In this document: piece by piece, positions 29,153-37,955 of the stretch
Position numbering within the stretch: position 1 is the stretch's first letter
Layout of the letters: the number at the start of each line of letters is the position of its first letter
Origin: Actinoplanes palleronii
GTDB taxonomy: Bacteria > Actinomycetota > Actinomycetes > Mycobacteriales > Micromonosporaceae
Direction of reading: 5' to 3'
NCBI RefSeq assembly: GCF_016862315.1
Contig: NZ_BOMS01000175.1
Coordinates: forward strand, 1 to 40,273
DNA length: 40,273 nucleotides
Position numbers and translations under genes: made by a program
Notes under the pieces: generated by a model
Told to the model about the DNA's origin: nothing
Database searches by the model: none
The model's input: the letters and a program-made list of their open reading frames with translations, nothing else

Positions 29153-30292
29153 TCACTCCTCGTGCTGCCAGGGGGCGGGTAGCTCCGCCCGTACGATAAA
29201 AGGCCCTTGACCGGTTTTGGCCGTCCCGATGGTGCCGCCCGCGGCGGCGGCGCGCTCCCGCATGCCGATCAGGCCGAAGCCGCCCGCGCCCGGCACGACC
29301 TTTTCCGGTACGCCGTTGCTCACCTCGATCACCAGCCGATCCCGCTCGAAGGTGACCCGCACCGACACGGTCCCGCCGTCGCCGTGCTTGCGCGCGTTCG
29401 TCAGCGCTTCCTGGGTGATCCGATAGGCGGCCAGGTTCCCGCTCGCCGGCAGCGGCCGCACGTCGCCGACCTGCTCGAACGTGATCCGCGCGCCGGACGC
29501 CGTGAACGTCTCCAGCAGCTCCGGCAGCCGATCGAGGCCGGGCTGCGGCTGGTGCTCCGCCTCGGTATCACCCGGCTGGCGCAGCAGCCCGACGATCGCG
29601 GCCAGCTCCTTGAGCACCACCCCGGACGCGCGCCGGATGTGGTTCAGCGGCGGTTCGGCGGCCTCGGGCTGCCGCGACAGCGCGTAGACCGCCGCGCCGG
29701 CCTGCACGTTGATCACGGCCATGTGGTGCGCGACCACGTCGTGCAGCTCCCGGGCGATCCGCAACCGTTCCTCGGCGACCCGGTGGCGCACCTCGTCCTC
29801 GCGGCTCTGCTCGGCGCGCCGGGCCCGGTCCTCGACCTCGGCGACGTACGCGCGCCGGTTGCGCACCGAGTCGCCGAACGCCACCGCGAGCCCGGCCCAG
29901 GCGAACGAGCTCAGGCTCGGCAGCGACCACAGCTGCGACGGCGCGTCGATCGCGGTCGCCGCCCACCAGCAGCCACCGGCGAGCGCCGCGGCGGTCCAGG
30001 CGAACCGGCGGCTGTGGCGCAGGGCCAGGTGGTACAGCGCGGCGATCATCGCGAAGGTCAGCACCGGGCTGCCCCAGCCGAGCGCCTCGTAGACGACGGC
30101 GGTCACCGTCACCACGGCCAGCACCGGCAGCGGGGCGACCGGGCTGAACCCGATCGCCAGGACCATCCCGGCCGCGGAGGCCAGGTCGGCTTCGAGCGGG
30201 ATCCGGTGCCGGCCGAGGCCACTGACGGCGCCGGCCGCGGTCAGCACACCGGCCGTGACCGCCACCGACCAGTTCGACAGCCACGGACGCAT
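29153..30292 (-). CDS. DesK-type sensor histidine kinase
   Basis: A 379-aa membrane kinase. Residues about 8-140 form several hydrophobic segments without an extracellular domain of note. A HisKA_3 dimerisation domain follows with phospho-acceptor His184 in RIARELHDVVAHHMAVI, and an ATPase domain with YRITQEALTNARKHG (N box) and GGFGLIGMRERAAAAGG (G boxes). The length and architecture match the DesK/LiaS type; there is no GAF or haem domain as in DosS. ATG 30292 is chosen because the sequence before it is not membrane-like; the ribosome site is weak. Its stop overlaps the regulator's possible first start. Confidence 0.92.
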   Translation of the reverse strand: MRPWLSNWSVAVTAGVLTAAGAVSGLGRHRIPLEADLASAAGMVLAIGFSPVAPLPVLAVVTVTAVVYEALGWGSPVLTFAMIAALYHLALRHSRRFAWTAAALAGGCWWAATAIDAPSQLWSLPSLSSFAWAGLAVAFGDSVRNRRAYVAEVEDRARRAEQSREDEVRHRVAEERLRIARELHDVVAHHMAVINVQAGAAVYALSRQPEAAEPPLNHIRRASGVVLKELAAIVGLLRQPGDTEAEHQPQPGLDRLPELLETFTASGARITFEQVGDVRPLPASGNLAAYRITQEALTNARKHGDGGTVSVRVTFERDRLVIEVSNGVPEKVVPGAGGFGLIGMRERAAAAGGTIGTAKTGQGPFIVRAELPAPWQHEE

Positions 30293-30326
30293 GATCCAAC
30301 CGTACGGGCGGGGACGTCCCCGCACG

Positions 30327-31337
30327 TCACTCGCCGGTGGTAACCGCGGGTACACCTACGGTGGTAGCCGCCTCCAGGTGGTCGAGCACGGCGGTGATCA
30401 TGGCGGCCAGGTCGAAGCGGGTGACCCGGGTGACGTCGACCTTGAACTGGGTGGCCAGGCGTACGCCCCGGTCGTCGTAGAAGACCGGCTGGGTCCCGCC
30501 CGGCGGGTTGCGCAGGCCGTCGTTCCCGCCGGGGTTCAGCACACCCGGGTCCGTGACCACCTGGCGGATCGCGGGCCAGGTCAGCGCGTCCTGCAGCGCG
30601 GCCGCCAGCGGCTGGACGGCGAGCTTGGCGGCCGGCGTCGGATCAGCCCACGTGCCGACCTGCACGAACGGCCGGAACAGCCACGACTCGGCCGGGTTGT
30701 TCAGGTTGTTGCAGCGCACGTCGACGCCGATCCGCGCGTCCGCGCCCCCACCCGGGTGCGGCCGGAAGACCACCAGCATCGGCATGCCGGGGGTGGTGCT
30801 GCCGGCCACGCCACCGACCTCGGCCGCGGTGCGCCGGGTCACCAGGTTCGCCACGTACGGCCCGGTCGACGCACCGATCACGCCGTCGGCCTCCTGGTTC
30901 CAGGGGCCCAGCACGCCGGCGATCTCGTCGGCCAGCCAGGCGGCGTACACGTGTGAACTGCCGTGCCACGCCCCGAACAGCGCGACCAGGCTGAGCGGCT
31001 GCCACGGAGCCGGCGCCGCGGTCGCGGTCCCGTCGAGGGTGCAGTAGAACAACTTCGCCGACGGCGCCCACTCCGCGTACCGCGCGAGCTGATCGCCGTG
31101 TTCGCCGGCGGCGCCCTTCACTTCGAGCACGGCCACCGGTTCCCGGGAACCCTCGCGGTGCACCACCAGGTCGAGGCGGCTGCGCCGTCCGCCGGTGCGC
31201 ACCTCCCGCGACGCGGCATACGTGCCGGGTGGCAGGCCGAGCACGGCGACGAGCGGGGTGGCGTCGAGTTCGATCAGGTACGCGAGCAGGTCGCTCGTGT
31301 TGTTCTCCGAGGCCAGGAGCCGAGCGAGAGCGGTCAT
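30327..31337 (-). CDS. PD-(D/E)xK nuclease-like protein
   Basis: A 336-aa protein. In residues about 45-105 it has SRLDLVVHREGSREPVAVLEVKG, split here as SRLDLVV and AVLEVKG, then GDQLARYAEW: the D-x(n)-E-x-K pattern followed by Q-L-x2-Y, as in Cas4-like and other PD-(D/E)xK nucleases. The C-terminal 200 residues (VRCNNLNNPAESWLFRPFVQVG and VFYDDRGVRLATQFKVDVT) are not recognised. ATG 31337 is chosen because upstream sequence is arginine-rich frame noise. It may be a restriction-like or repair enzyme; no methylase or helicase neighbour supports a restriction system. It follows ackA by 11 nt on the same strand. Confidence 0.6.
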   Translation of the reverse strand: MTALARLLASENNTSDLLAYLIELDATPLVAVLGLPPGTYAASREVRTGGRRSRLDLVVHREGSREPVAVLEVKGAAGEHGDQLARYAEWAPSAKLFYCTLDGTATAAPAPWQPLSLVALFGAWHGSSHVYAAWLADEIAGVLGPWNQEADGVIGASTGPYVANLVTRRTAAEVGGVAGSTTPGMPMLVVFRPHPGGGADARIGVDVRCNNLNNPAESWLFRPFVQVGTWADPTPAAKLAVQPLAAALQDALTWPAIRQVVTDPGVLNPGGNDGLRNPPGGTQPVFYDDRGVRLATQFKVDVTRVTRFDLAAMITAVLDHLEAATTVGVPAVTTGE

Positions 31338-31348
31338 GGCCTGGGACT

Positions 31349-32407
31349 CTATCGGCCGGTCACGGCACCGGCCTCGCGGGCCAGCTGCAGCTCCTCGCGC
31401 GGTTCCACCACCAGGACCGCGATTTTCGCCTCGGCCGCGCTGATCGGGCCGTCGCTCTCCCGGTTGCCGGTGATCGGCGGGCACACGCCGAGCAGGCCCA
31501 GCCCGGCGCAGATGGCCTGGCGTACTTCGGGCTGGTCCCAGCCGATCTCGCCGGTGAACACCACCGCGTCCAGGCGGTCCAGCGAGGTCGCCGCGGCCGC
31601 GATCTCCCGGCGGACCCGGTGGGTGAACACGTCCAGCGCCGGATCGCCGACCAGCTCGCGGGTGTCACCGGAGCGCCCGCCGGAGAGCCCGAGCAGCCCG
31701 GACCGGTGGTAGAGCCCGTCGCTGAGCTCCTCGCGGGCCAACCGGCCGTCGAGCAGCCACAGCAGCAGGCCCGGGTCGACCGCGCCGGAGCGTGTGCTCA
31801 TCGGCACGCCGTCCAGCGGGGTGAAGCCCATCGACGTGTCGACGCTGCGGCCGTTGCGGACCGCGCAGACCGACGCGCCGCCGCCGAGGTGCGCCAGCAC
31901 CATCTGCAGTTCGCCGACCGGGTGGCCGAGCAGGTCGGCGGCGCGTTCCGCGGCGTACGCGTAGGAGAGCCCGTGGAACCCGTACCGCCGCAGGCCCCAG
32001 CGCTCGCGCCACTCGGCGGGCAGCGGGAACGTCGCGGCATGCGCCGGCAGATCGGCGTGGAACGCGGTGTCCGGGCAGACCACGTGCGGCACGGCGGGCA
32101 GCAGCTCGCGCAGCGTGTCGAGCAGGGCCAGCGCGGGGGGCACGTGCAGCGGTGCCAGCGCGGCGACCTCGTCCAGCCCGGCCCGCAGCCGATCGTCGAC
32201 GATCATCGGCCGGCGGACCAGCTCACCGCCGTGCACCAGCCGGTGCGCGACGGCGTCCGGGACCGGCCGGCCGCGGACGAACTCCCGGACGATGTCGGCG
32301 GCGCCCTCGGACGGGTCGGACAGGTCGCACCGGTCGCCGGCGCGATCGCCGTCGACCATGACCAGGTGCAGTCTGCTGGAGCCGGCGTTGACGGTCAGGA
32401 TGCCCAC
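31349..32407 (-). CDS. ackA: Acetate kinase
   Basis: A 352-aa acetate kinase (ATP + acetate to acetyl phosphate + ADP). Seen: LTVNAGSSRLHLV at the N terminus, HRLVHGGE, PDTAFHADLP with the catalytic Asp, RYGFHGLSY, LAHLGGGASVCAV, DTSMGFTPLDG, STRSGAVDPG with the catalytic Arg, and VFTGEIGWDQPEVR. It is about 40-50 residues shorter than most AckA, with trimmed loops and no missing motif. It starts at GTG 32407. There is no pta or xfp beside it, so its partner enzyme is elsewhere. Operon with the PD-(D/E)xK gene is likely by spacing (11 nt) but functionally odd. Confidence 0.9.
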   Translation of the reverse strand: MGILTVNAGSSRLHLVMVDGDRAGDRCDLSDPSEGAADIVREFVRGRPVPDAVAHRLVHGGELVRRPMIVDDRLRAGLDEVAALAPLHVPPALALLDTLRELLPAVPHVVCPDTAFHADLPAHAATFPLPAEWRERWGLRRYGFHGLSYAYAAERAADLLGHPVGELQMVLAHLGGGASVCAVRNGRSVDTSMGFTPLDGVPMSTRSGAVDPGLLLWLLDGRLAREELSDGLYHRSGLLGLSGGRSGDTRELVGDPALDVFTHRVRREIAAAATSLDRLDAVVFTGEIGWDQPEVRQAICAGLGLLGVCPPITGNRESDGPISAAEAKIAVLVVEPREELQLAREAGAVTGR

Positions 32408-32541
32408 GGGTCGTCACTCTTCTCGGCAGCCATGACCCTGGGGATACCCCGCCCCGGCGGATTCATCCCGCACCCGCTGACATAGACCGCCATCGACAGT
32501 ATGGTGGCTGCGGGAAAGCGCATTCCTGCTGAGGAGTCGTG

Positions 32542-33744
32542 ATGAAGACCGTCCTGTTGATGCTGGCGACGCTGCTGGCCGCGCCGGGCACTCCCGCCCG
32601 GCCGATCCTGTCCCCCGCCGAGGCCGCGCCGTACACCGCGGAGAGCTACTTCGGGTACTCCGGGCCGTACGACAATCCGATCGCCGACCCGTGGCGACCG
32701 CAACCGATCAGCACACCGCGACGGGCGGACTTCGTGGTCGGCGGCCGGCACGGCTTCGCCGACGTGCAGCAGGCGGTGAACGCCGCCTACCGCGCCGGCG
32801 GCACCCAGCGCCGATCCATAGCGGTCCGGCCGGGCACGTACACCGGCACGGTCTTCATCCCGGCCGGCGGCCCGCCGCTGACCATCTACGGTGACGGCCC
32901 CGCCCGCGCCGTGAACCTCGAGTTCACCGTGGACGCCACCATCACCCCGGCCCAGTGGGCGGAACAGGTCAACGCCGGCGGCCGCTACGCCGAAGGCGAT
33001 CCGGCCTGGCCGATGTTCCAGTCGTGCGCCACCAAGACCACCGCGACCGCCGCGCTGTGCGCCACGGTGGTCTGGGCGCAGAGCACCGACCTGCAGCTCA
33101 AAGGCCTGACGATCACCAACACGCTGCTGGACACGGTGGACCGCGGCACGCACCAGGCGCTCGCGCTGCGCACCGACGCCGACCGTACCCAGCTGGAGGG
33201 CATGCGGTTGATCAGCCGCCAGGACACGTTCCTCGCGAACGCCGCCGACGTGGACCGGATCGCGCGCGTCGCGGTGCGTCACACCTATGTCGAGGGCGAC
33301 ACCGACTTCGTCTTCGGCCGGGCCGCCGCGGTCTTCGACCACTGTGAATTCCGCCTGGTCTCGTCGCGCAAGAACTCCGGCGGCGTGATCTTCGCGCCGA
33401 ACACCGCACCCCATTTCCGGTACGGCTTCCTGGTCACCAAGTCCCGCCTCGTCGCGGACGCGGGCTATCGGGCCGCGCCGACCGGCCGCTTCGGCCGGGC
33501 CTGGGACCAGGGCGCGAGCACGACCGGCTACCTACCGGGCATCACCCCGAACGGCCAGCTGCTGATCCGCGACAGCTACCTGGGCGCGGGATTCGACGTG
33601 GCCGCACCGTGGGCCCCGGCCGCGACGACCAGCCGACCGTTTCTGGCCAGGGTCGACGAGGGCCGCGACCTCGACGACGTCACCTTCAACCGCCTCTTCG
33701 AATTCGCCAACCACGGCCCGTCCGCCGTATCCGGCTGGCACTGA
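32542..33744 (+). CDS. Secreted pectinesterase (CE8)
   Basis: A 400-aa exported enzyme. Signal peptide MKTVLLMLATLLAAPGTPA. The right-handed beta-helix of carbohydrate esterase family 8 follows: TYTGTVFIPAG, LRLISRQDTFLANAADV (in part, QDTFL), YVEGDTDFVFGRAAAVF with the catalytic Asp, and RAWDQGAST near the end. It removes methyl esters from pectin. The start is ATG 32542 with GAGGAG 5 nt upstream. Saprophytic plant-matter use fits an Actinoplanes-like organism. Divergent from ackA, convergent with the quinone-oxidoreductase gene. Confidence 0.9.
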   Translation: MKTVLLMLATLLAAPGTPARPILSPAEAAPYTAESYFGYSGPYDNPIADPWRPQPISTPRRADFVVGGRHGFADVQQAVNAAYRAGGTQRRSIAVRPGTYTGTVFIPAGGPPLTIYGDGPARAVNLEFTVDATITPAQWAEQVNAGGRYAEGDPAWPMFQSCATKTTATAALCATVVWAQSTDLQLKGLTITNTLLDTVDRGTHQALALRTDADRTQLEGMRLISRQDTFLANAADVDRIARVAVRHTYVEGDTDFVFGRAAAVFDHCEFRLVSSRKNSGGVIFAPNTAPHFRYGFLVTKSRLVADAGYRAAPTGRFGRAWDQGASTTGYLPGITPNGQLLIRDSYLGAGFDVAAPWAPAATTSRPFLARVDEGRDLDDVTFNRLFEFANHGPSAVSGWH

Positions 33745-33774
33745 GGGGTGCCTCCCACCCGCCGAGACACCCCT
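33744..33774. terminator. Bidirectional hairpin after pectinesterase and oxidoreductase genes
   Basis: AGGGGTG - 17 nt - CACCCCT, 7-bp arms beginning in the pectinesterase stop codon. A second pairing, CTGAGGGG with CCCCTCAG (33787-33794 region), is possible. It lies between convergent stops and would suit both genes. Confidence 0.45.
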
Positions 33775-33790
33775 GAGCACCAGCCGCCCC

Positions 33791-34708
33791 TCAGGAAGTC
33801 AGGACGATCTTCCCGCGGGCGTGGCCGGTCTCGCTCAACCGATGCGCCTCAGCCGCCTCGTCCAGCGCGAACACCGCCGCCACCGGAACCGTGAACCGCC
33901 CCTGCTCCGCCAGCCCCGCCGCCACCGCCAGCCCGTGCAGCGCCTGCGGATCAGCACCGGGCCCGGCGGAGCGCGACAGATGAACCCCAGACGCGGCCGC
34001 GTTCAGATCAGCAACGGTCACCACCCGGTCCGCACTGCCCACCAGCTTCACCAGGTCGGGCAGCGACCCCTTGCCCGCGCAGTCGAACACCACGTCGACG
34101 CCGGCCGGGACCCGGGTGTCCAGCCCCGGCCCGTAGGTCGTCGGCCGCGCACCCAGCGACGCCAGGAACTCGTGGTTGCCCGCACTCGCGGTGCCGATCA
34201 CGGTCGCTCCGCGCGCCACCGCGAGCTGCACCGCGACCGTTCCGACCCCGCCGGCCGCGCCCTCGATCAGCAGCGTGGTGCCGTTCGTGACGCCGAGCCG
34301 GTCGAGCACGCGGGTGGCGGTCTCCACGTTCGCGGCCGCGCCGCCGGCCTCGGTCCAGGTCAGCGCGGCGGGCTTGGCCGTCCAGGCGGCCAGCACGGCG
34401 TACTCCGCGTTCGCACCGCCCAGCCGGGCCAGGTCGACCATCCCGAACACCTCGGCACCCTGACCGACATCGGCCACGCCGGCGCCGACCTCGTCGACGA
34501 TGCCGGCCGCGTCCACGCCGAGGATGTGCGGAAGCGCCAGTGGCATGAAGTCGCGGAACCGCCCGGAGCGGACCGCGGCATCGGACGGGGTGACACCCGA
34601 CGCCCGGACCGCGATCCGGATCTCCCCCGGCCCGGCGTGCGGTTCCGGAACGTCGGCGACCCGCAGCACGCTGGGCGGACCGTACTCGGCGAAGTGCAGT
34701 GCTCTCAT
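33791..34708 (-). CDS. NADP-dependent quinone oxidoreductase-like protein
   Basis: A 305-aa medium-chain dehydrogenase/reductase without zinc ligands. Seen: LHFAEYGPPSVLRVADVPEP, VRASGVTPSDAAVRSG, LPHILGVDAAGIVDEVG, the NADP-binding LLIEGAAGGVGTVAVQLA and a C-terminal RGKIVLTS. Typical of the QOR-like/NADPH:quinone family that detoxifies reactive carbonyls or quinones. ATG 34708 is preceded by a 49-nt gap to the divergent TetR gene. The gap holds a TTAGCTAA palindrome; the TetR protein most likely represses this gene, the usual arrangement. Confidence 0.9.
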   Translation of the reverse strand: MRALHFAEYGPPSVLRVADVPEPHAGPGEIRIAVRASGVTPSDAAVRSGRFRDFMPLALPHILGVDAAGIVDEVGAGVADVGQGAEVFGMVDLARLGGANAEYAVLAAWTAKPAALTWTEAGGAAANVETATRVLDRLGVTNGTTLLIEGAAGGVGTVAVQLAVARGATVIGTASAGNHEFLASLGARPTTYGPGLDTRVPAGVDVVFDCAGKGSLPDLVKLVGSADRVVTVADLNAAASGVHLSRSAGPGADPQALHGLAVAAGLAEQGRFTVPVAAVFALDEAAEAHRLSETGHARGKIVLTS

Positions 34709-34739
34709 GCCCGGGACGGTAGTGGAACACCCCGTCCGG

Positions 34740-34747
34740 TTAGCTAA
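34740..34747. promoter_or_regulatory. Palindrome between oxidoreductase and TetR genes
   Basis: TTAGCTAA, an 8-bp perfect palindrome in an otherwise GC-rich 49-nt divergent gap, 11 nt before the TetR start. It is a candidate operator core for the TetR regulator. Confidence 0.4.
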
Positions 34748-34757
34748 AGTGAGATCT

Positions 34758-35426
34758 GTGAGCGGTCAGTTGCCTCAGAAATCGGCGCGCCTCCCGGTGC
34801 TGGAGACGCCGCGCCCGGACACGCTGCGCTCGGATGCGCGCGACAACCGGGAGCGGATCCTCGCCGTCGCCCGCACCGCGTTCGGCGCCGATGGTCTCGG
34901 CGTCCCGATGCGCGAGATCGCCCGCCGCGCCGAGGTCGGCCCGGCCACCCTCTACCGCCGCTTCCCCACCAAGGAAGCCTTGGTCATCGAGGCATTCGCG
35001 GAGCAGATGGCGCTCTGCACGTCGATCGTCGAGGACGGCCTGTCCGATCCTGATCCCTGGCACGGCTTCTGCACAGTGGTCGAACGGGTCTGCGAACTGC
35101 ACGCCGGCAACCAGGGTTTCACCGCCGCGTTCATGGCCGCGTTCCCGCACGCCATCGACTTCACCACGACCCGCGAGCAGACGCTCCGCGCCGTCGGCGA
35201 ACTCGCCCGCCGCGCCAAGGCCGCCGGCCACCTACGCTCCGACTTCGTCATCAGCGACCTGCTCCTGGTCCTGCAGGCCAACAGCGGCGTCCGCGCGGAA
35301 TCCCCGGCCGACGCCCTGCTCGCCGCCCGCCGCTTCGCCGCCCTGCAGATCCAGGGCTTCCGCGCGTCGCCGGGCGCTCCCCCACTGCCACCCCCGGCCC
35401 GCCTGCCCCTACTCCCGGTCGGCTGA
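34758..35426 (+). CDS. TetR/AcrR family regulator
   Basis: A 222-aa repressor. The N-terminal HTH lies at about residues 28-75 (DNRERILAVARTAFGADG, then VPMREIARRAEVGPATLYRRF and PTKEALV). The C-terminal ligand domain begins near 80 and resembles the TetR_C families with small hydrophobic pockets; ends with a Pro-rich tail. GTG 34758 is chosen as the first start after the divergent gene; no good ribosome site precedes it, so a leaderless message is possible. Divergent from the quinone oxidoreductase and probably its repressor. Confidence 0.9.
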   Translation: MSGQLPQKSARLPVLETPRPDTLRSDARDNRERILAVARTAFGADGLGVPMREIARRAEVGPATLYRRFPTKEALVIEAFAEQMALCTSIVEDGLSDPDPWHGFCTVVERVCELHAGNQGFTAAFMAAFPHAIDFTTTREQTLRAVGELARRAKAAGHLRSDFVISDLLLVLQANSGVRAESPADALLAARRFAALQIQGFRASPGAPPLPPPARLPLLPVG

Positions 35427-35560
35427 CCTCCGGCTGCGACATCTCACGTCCGATAAACCCCATATGGTACGAATACCGAGCGCCCGTCCGTAGGCTACGA
35501 GCCACGTCCCCTGGCTGCGGCCGACGCGAGGCCCGCCGGCACCCGGCAGGCGGCCGCGCG

Positions 35561-35913
35561 TCACGATCCCCATCCGCTCAGTGATCGAGGGTCGTAGCGG
35601 TCGCCGGTGGCCGGCGTCAGGGTGCCCAGTCGGGCGATCTGGCGGTCGGCGAGGCTGATGCGGTCGGCGGCGGCGTTCTCCTCCAGCCGGTCGATGCGCG
35701 TGGTGCCGGGGATGGGGACGATGTCGTCGCCCTGGGAGAGCAGCCAGGCGAGGGCGATCTGCGCGGGCGTGCGGCCAGCGCCCCGACGGTCTCTTCGATC
35801 GGCGCGCCGGGGCGGCCGGTGTGCGAAACGAGACCGAACTTGGTCGCGAGCACGACCTCGTCCCGGCGCCCCTTGATGGCGCGGCCGACCAGTTCCTCGT
35901 TGGTGATTCTCAT
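35561..35913 (-). pseudogene. Aldo/keto reductase, internal deletion and frameshift
   Basis: From ATG 35913 (GGAGGAGG 9 nt upstream) the frame reads NEELVGRAIKGRRDEVVLAT and KFGLVSHTG, the region after strand 1 of actinobacterial aldo/keto reductases. After TVGALA (about 35785) homology jumps to another frame reading GRTPAQIALAWLLSQGDDIV and PIPGTTRIDRLEENAAA, the C-terminal cofactor region. About 150 middle residues, including the catalytic Tyr-Lys part, and about 60 N-terminal residues are gone. It is dead, though it keeps a strong ribosome site and start at its 5' edge. Confidence 0.7.
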
Positions 35914-35930
35914 CGTGGTGATCCTCCTCC

Positions 35931-36311
35931 GGCGGCACCCTCGGCGCGGCCCTGGGCGAACAGATCGCCGTGGCGGTCGCGGACCGCAACTCGTGCGAGT
36001 ACTGCCTGGCCGCGCACACCGTACTCGGTAAGAAGGCGGGTCTGAGCAGCGACGATCTCACCGCCGCGCAGGTCGGCGAGTCCGGCGACGTCCGTACCGC
36101 CGCCCTGCTCGGCTTCGCCCTGAAACTGGTCGATGAGCACGGCCAGATCGCGGCCGAGGACATCGCGGCCGTCCGCGCGCACGGCTGGAGCGACGAGCAG
36201 ATCGTCGAGACGATCGCCCAGGTCGCCCTCAACCTGTTCACCAACTACGTCAACATCGCCCTCGGCGTGCCGGTCGACTTCCCGGCCGTGGCGCTGCGCC
36301 GAGCAAGCTGA
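35931..36311 (+). pseudogene. AhpD/carboxymuconolactone decarboxylase family, 5'-truncated
   Basis: Coding homology begins at 35931 (GGTLGAALGEQIAVAVADRN) and includes the redox CxxC of AhpD-like proteins in SCEYCLAAHTVLGKKAGL, then a helical C-terminal half with IVETIAQVALNLFTNYVNIA. A normal member would have about 60 more N-terminal residues. In frame upstream there is a stop at 35919-35921 and no start except GTG 35970, which would cut 13 conserved residues and has no ribosome site. A short active protein from GTG 35970 (113 aa) with the CxxC is not excluded. The 5' edge abuts the aldo/keto reductase remnant head to head. Confidence 0.65.
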
Positions 36312-36376
36312 CCCCGGGCCACGAGCCCGCGTTATTGCCTCGTCCTGACAACACCGACGTCCTACGATCGACCACC

Positions 36377-37138
36377 ATGATCGGGAACTGGATCGACGGA
36401 GTGGAACGGGTGGCAGTGCTCACCGGCGCGGGAATCTCGACGGATTCCGGGATCCCTGACTACCGTGGACCGTCGGGCGTGTGGACTCTCGATCCGGAGC
36501 TGGTCAAGGCATTCACGTACCAGTCGTTCATGGCCGACGCCAGCGTCCGGGCGGCGTTCTGGCGCACCTACCACGACCACCCGGCCTGGCGGGCCCAGCC
36601 GAACACGGCTCACCGGGCGCTCGCCGACCTGGAACACTCCGGTGTCGCGGTGCGTGTCCTGACACAGAACATCGACGGGTTGCAGCAGCGCGCCGGCTCC
36701 AGCCCGCGCAAGGTGCTCGAACTGCACGGCACGATGCACCAGGTGATCTGCACCGGCTGCGGCCGACGCACGCCGAGCGAACAGACGTTGACGAGGGTCG
36801 AGGCCGGCGACAGCGACCCGCGTTGCATCGACTGCGGAGCGATCCTGAAGCTCGACGTGGTCCTGTTCGGCGAGCACCTCGACCCTGCCACCACCGGTCT
36901 GGCCGAACGGATCGCCGCCAATGCTCAGCTCATGCTCGCCGTCGGCACCTCATTGCAGGTCGAACCGGTCGCCTCGCTGTGCGCGGTGGCCGTCAACGCC
37001 GGCCACCGCCTGGTAATCGTCAACCGCGATCCGACCCCCTACGACGACCTCGCCACCGCGGTGATCCGGGAACCGATCGGTGCGGTCCTTCCGCAGATCT
37101 GTGCCGCCCTCAACACGGCCGGCCAAGCCCTGAAATGA
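36377..37138 (+). CDS. Sir2-family NAD-dependent protein deacylase
   Basis: A 253-aa sirtuin. Seen: VLTGAGISTDSGIPDYRG (NAD loop), TQNIDGLQQRAGS, LELHGTMH with the catalytic His, the zinc-binding pairs CTGCGRRT and CIDCGA, and VGTSLQVEPVASL near the C terminus. It removes acyl groups from lysines using NAD; the class (SIRT4-like or bacterial U) is not decided here. ATG 36377 is preferred as homology starts there; its ribosome site is weak. It is complete and stands in an otherwise decayed stretch, between the AhpD-type remnant and the frameshifted SUKH-like gene. Confidence 0.92.
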   Translation: MIGNWIDGVERVAVLTGAGISTDSGIPDYRGPSGVWTLDPELVKAFTYQSFMADASVRAAFWRTYHDHPAWRAQPNTAHRALADLEHSGVAVRVLTQNIDGLQQRAGSSPRKVLELHGTMHQVICTGCGRRTPSEQTLTRVEAGDSDPRCIDCGAILKLDVVLFGEHLDPATTGLAERIAANAQLMLAVGTSLQVEPVASLCAVAVNAGHRLVIVNRDPTPYDDLATAVIREPIGAVLPQICAALNTAGQALK

Positions 37139-37323
37139 TCGCCGGACCCGGCATGACCCCGGATCAGCCGCGTCGACGAAGGACCGTGCCGAGACGCGCC
37201 AGCCGTTGTGGCGGTCGACGAACGGACCACTCTGAAAGCTGGTCGGCGGCACCCTGCGCCTCGGCGACCATGCGGTGCGGTGGGGACTGTGGGAGGGCGA
37301 GGTGATCTCGTACGCTGCCGGGC

Positions 37324-37877
37324 GTGGGTGACTTCCTCAGCACGACGCTGGCCACGACGGGGATCTGTACGGCTCGTTGAGCGACAACGGCGGGTTGGGC
37401 ACGTCGATCGGGTTGCGTGGCTACACCGCCGAGCAGACCCTGTCGTACGCACAGTCCTGGTTCGATGAGTCGGCCCCGGATGCGGCCGCACGGTTGTGGC
37501 CGTTCGCGCAGACCGGCGGCGAGGGGTCGATGGCCGCGCTGTGGCGCGACGGTGAGGGACGGGTCAGGATCGTTCATCTCGGTTCGGGCAGCGGTTCGAT
37601 GATGACGTGTGTACTCGCCGACGACGCGGTCGACTTCCTGCGGCTGCTGGCGATCGGTTACCGGGAGATCTGCTGGAACGACGAGTTCGGCGCGCCGCCC
37701 GAACCGTGGGACGCCGACCACGAGATCGTCAATGCGCCCTTCCGGGAATGGCTGCACCGCACCTTCGGTGTCACCGCCCCGGCGACCGGACTGGAGATCG
37801 TGTCGGAGCCCGCCGAGATGGGCGATGAGGACACCACGGACCCGTTCTGCCGTTGGGTCGACAACAAGGACGCCTGA
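37324..37877 (+). pseudogene. SUKH (SMI1/KNR4)-like protein, probable frameshift near the start
   Basis: The main frame (TTG 37377 to TGA 37875-37877) reads SIGLRGYTAEQTLSYAQSWF, then VDFLRLLAIGYREICWNDEF and NAPFREWLHRTFGV, typical of actinobacterial SMI1/KNR4 immunity-type proteins. In-frame upstream codons read HDGDLYGSLSDNGG, and the other frame from GTG 37324 reads GDFLSTTLA; joined at 37350-37353 they make a continuous GDFLSTTLA-HDGDLYGSL. One missing base explains this. If only TTG 37377 is used the protein is 166 aa and nearly complete. SUKH proteins often neutralise contact-dependent toxins; no toxin gene is adjacent. Confidence 0.5.
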
Positions 37878-37955
37878 GCCGGTCACCTCGGCGCCTCGGT
37901 TTCCGGGCGTCCACTCGGCTCGGGAGGGTGAAGGAGGCGGTCTTCCCTACGGCAC

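Noticed and set aside
28479..30292. The two-component system as a DosRS (hypoxia) pair acting on the 12.7-kb box
   Set aside because: The kinase is a membrane DesK-type protein without GAF or haem domain, and most LuxR-type regulators are not DosR; no evidence links them.
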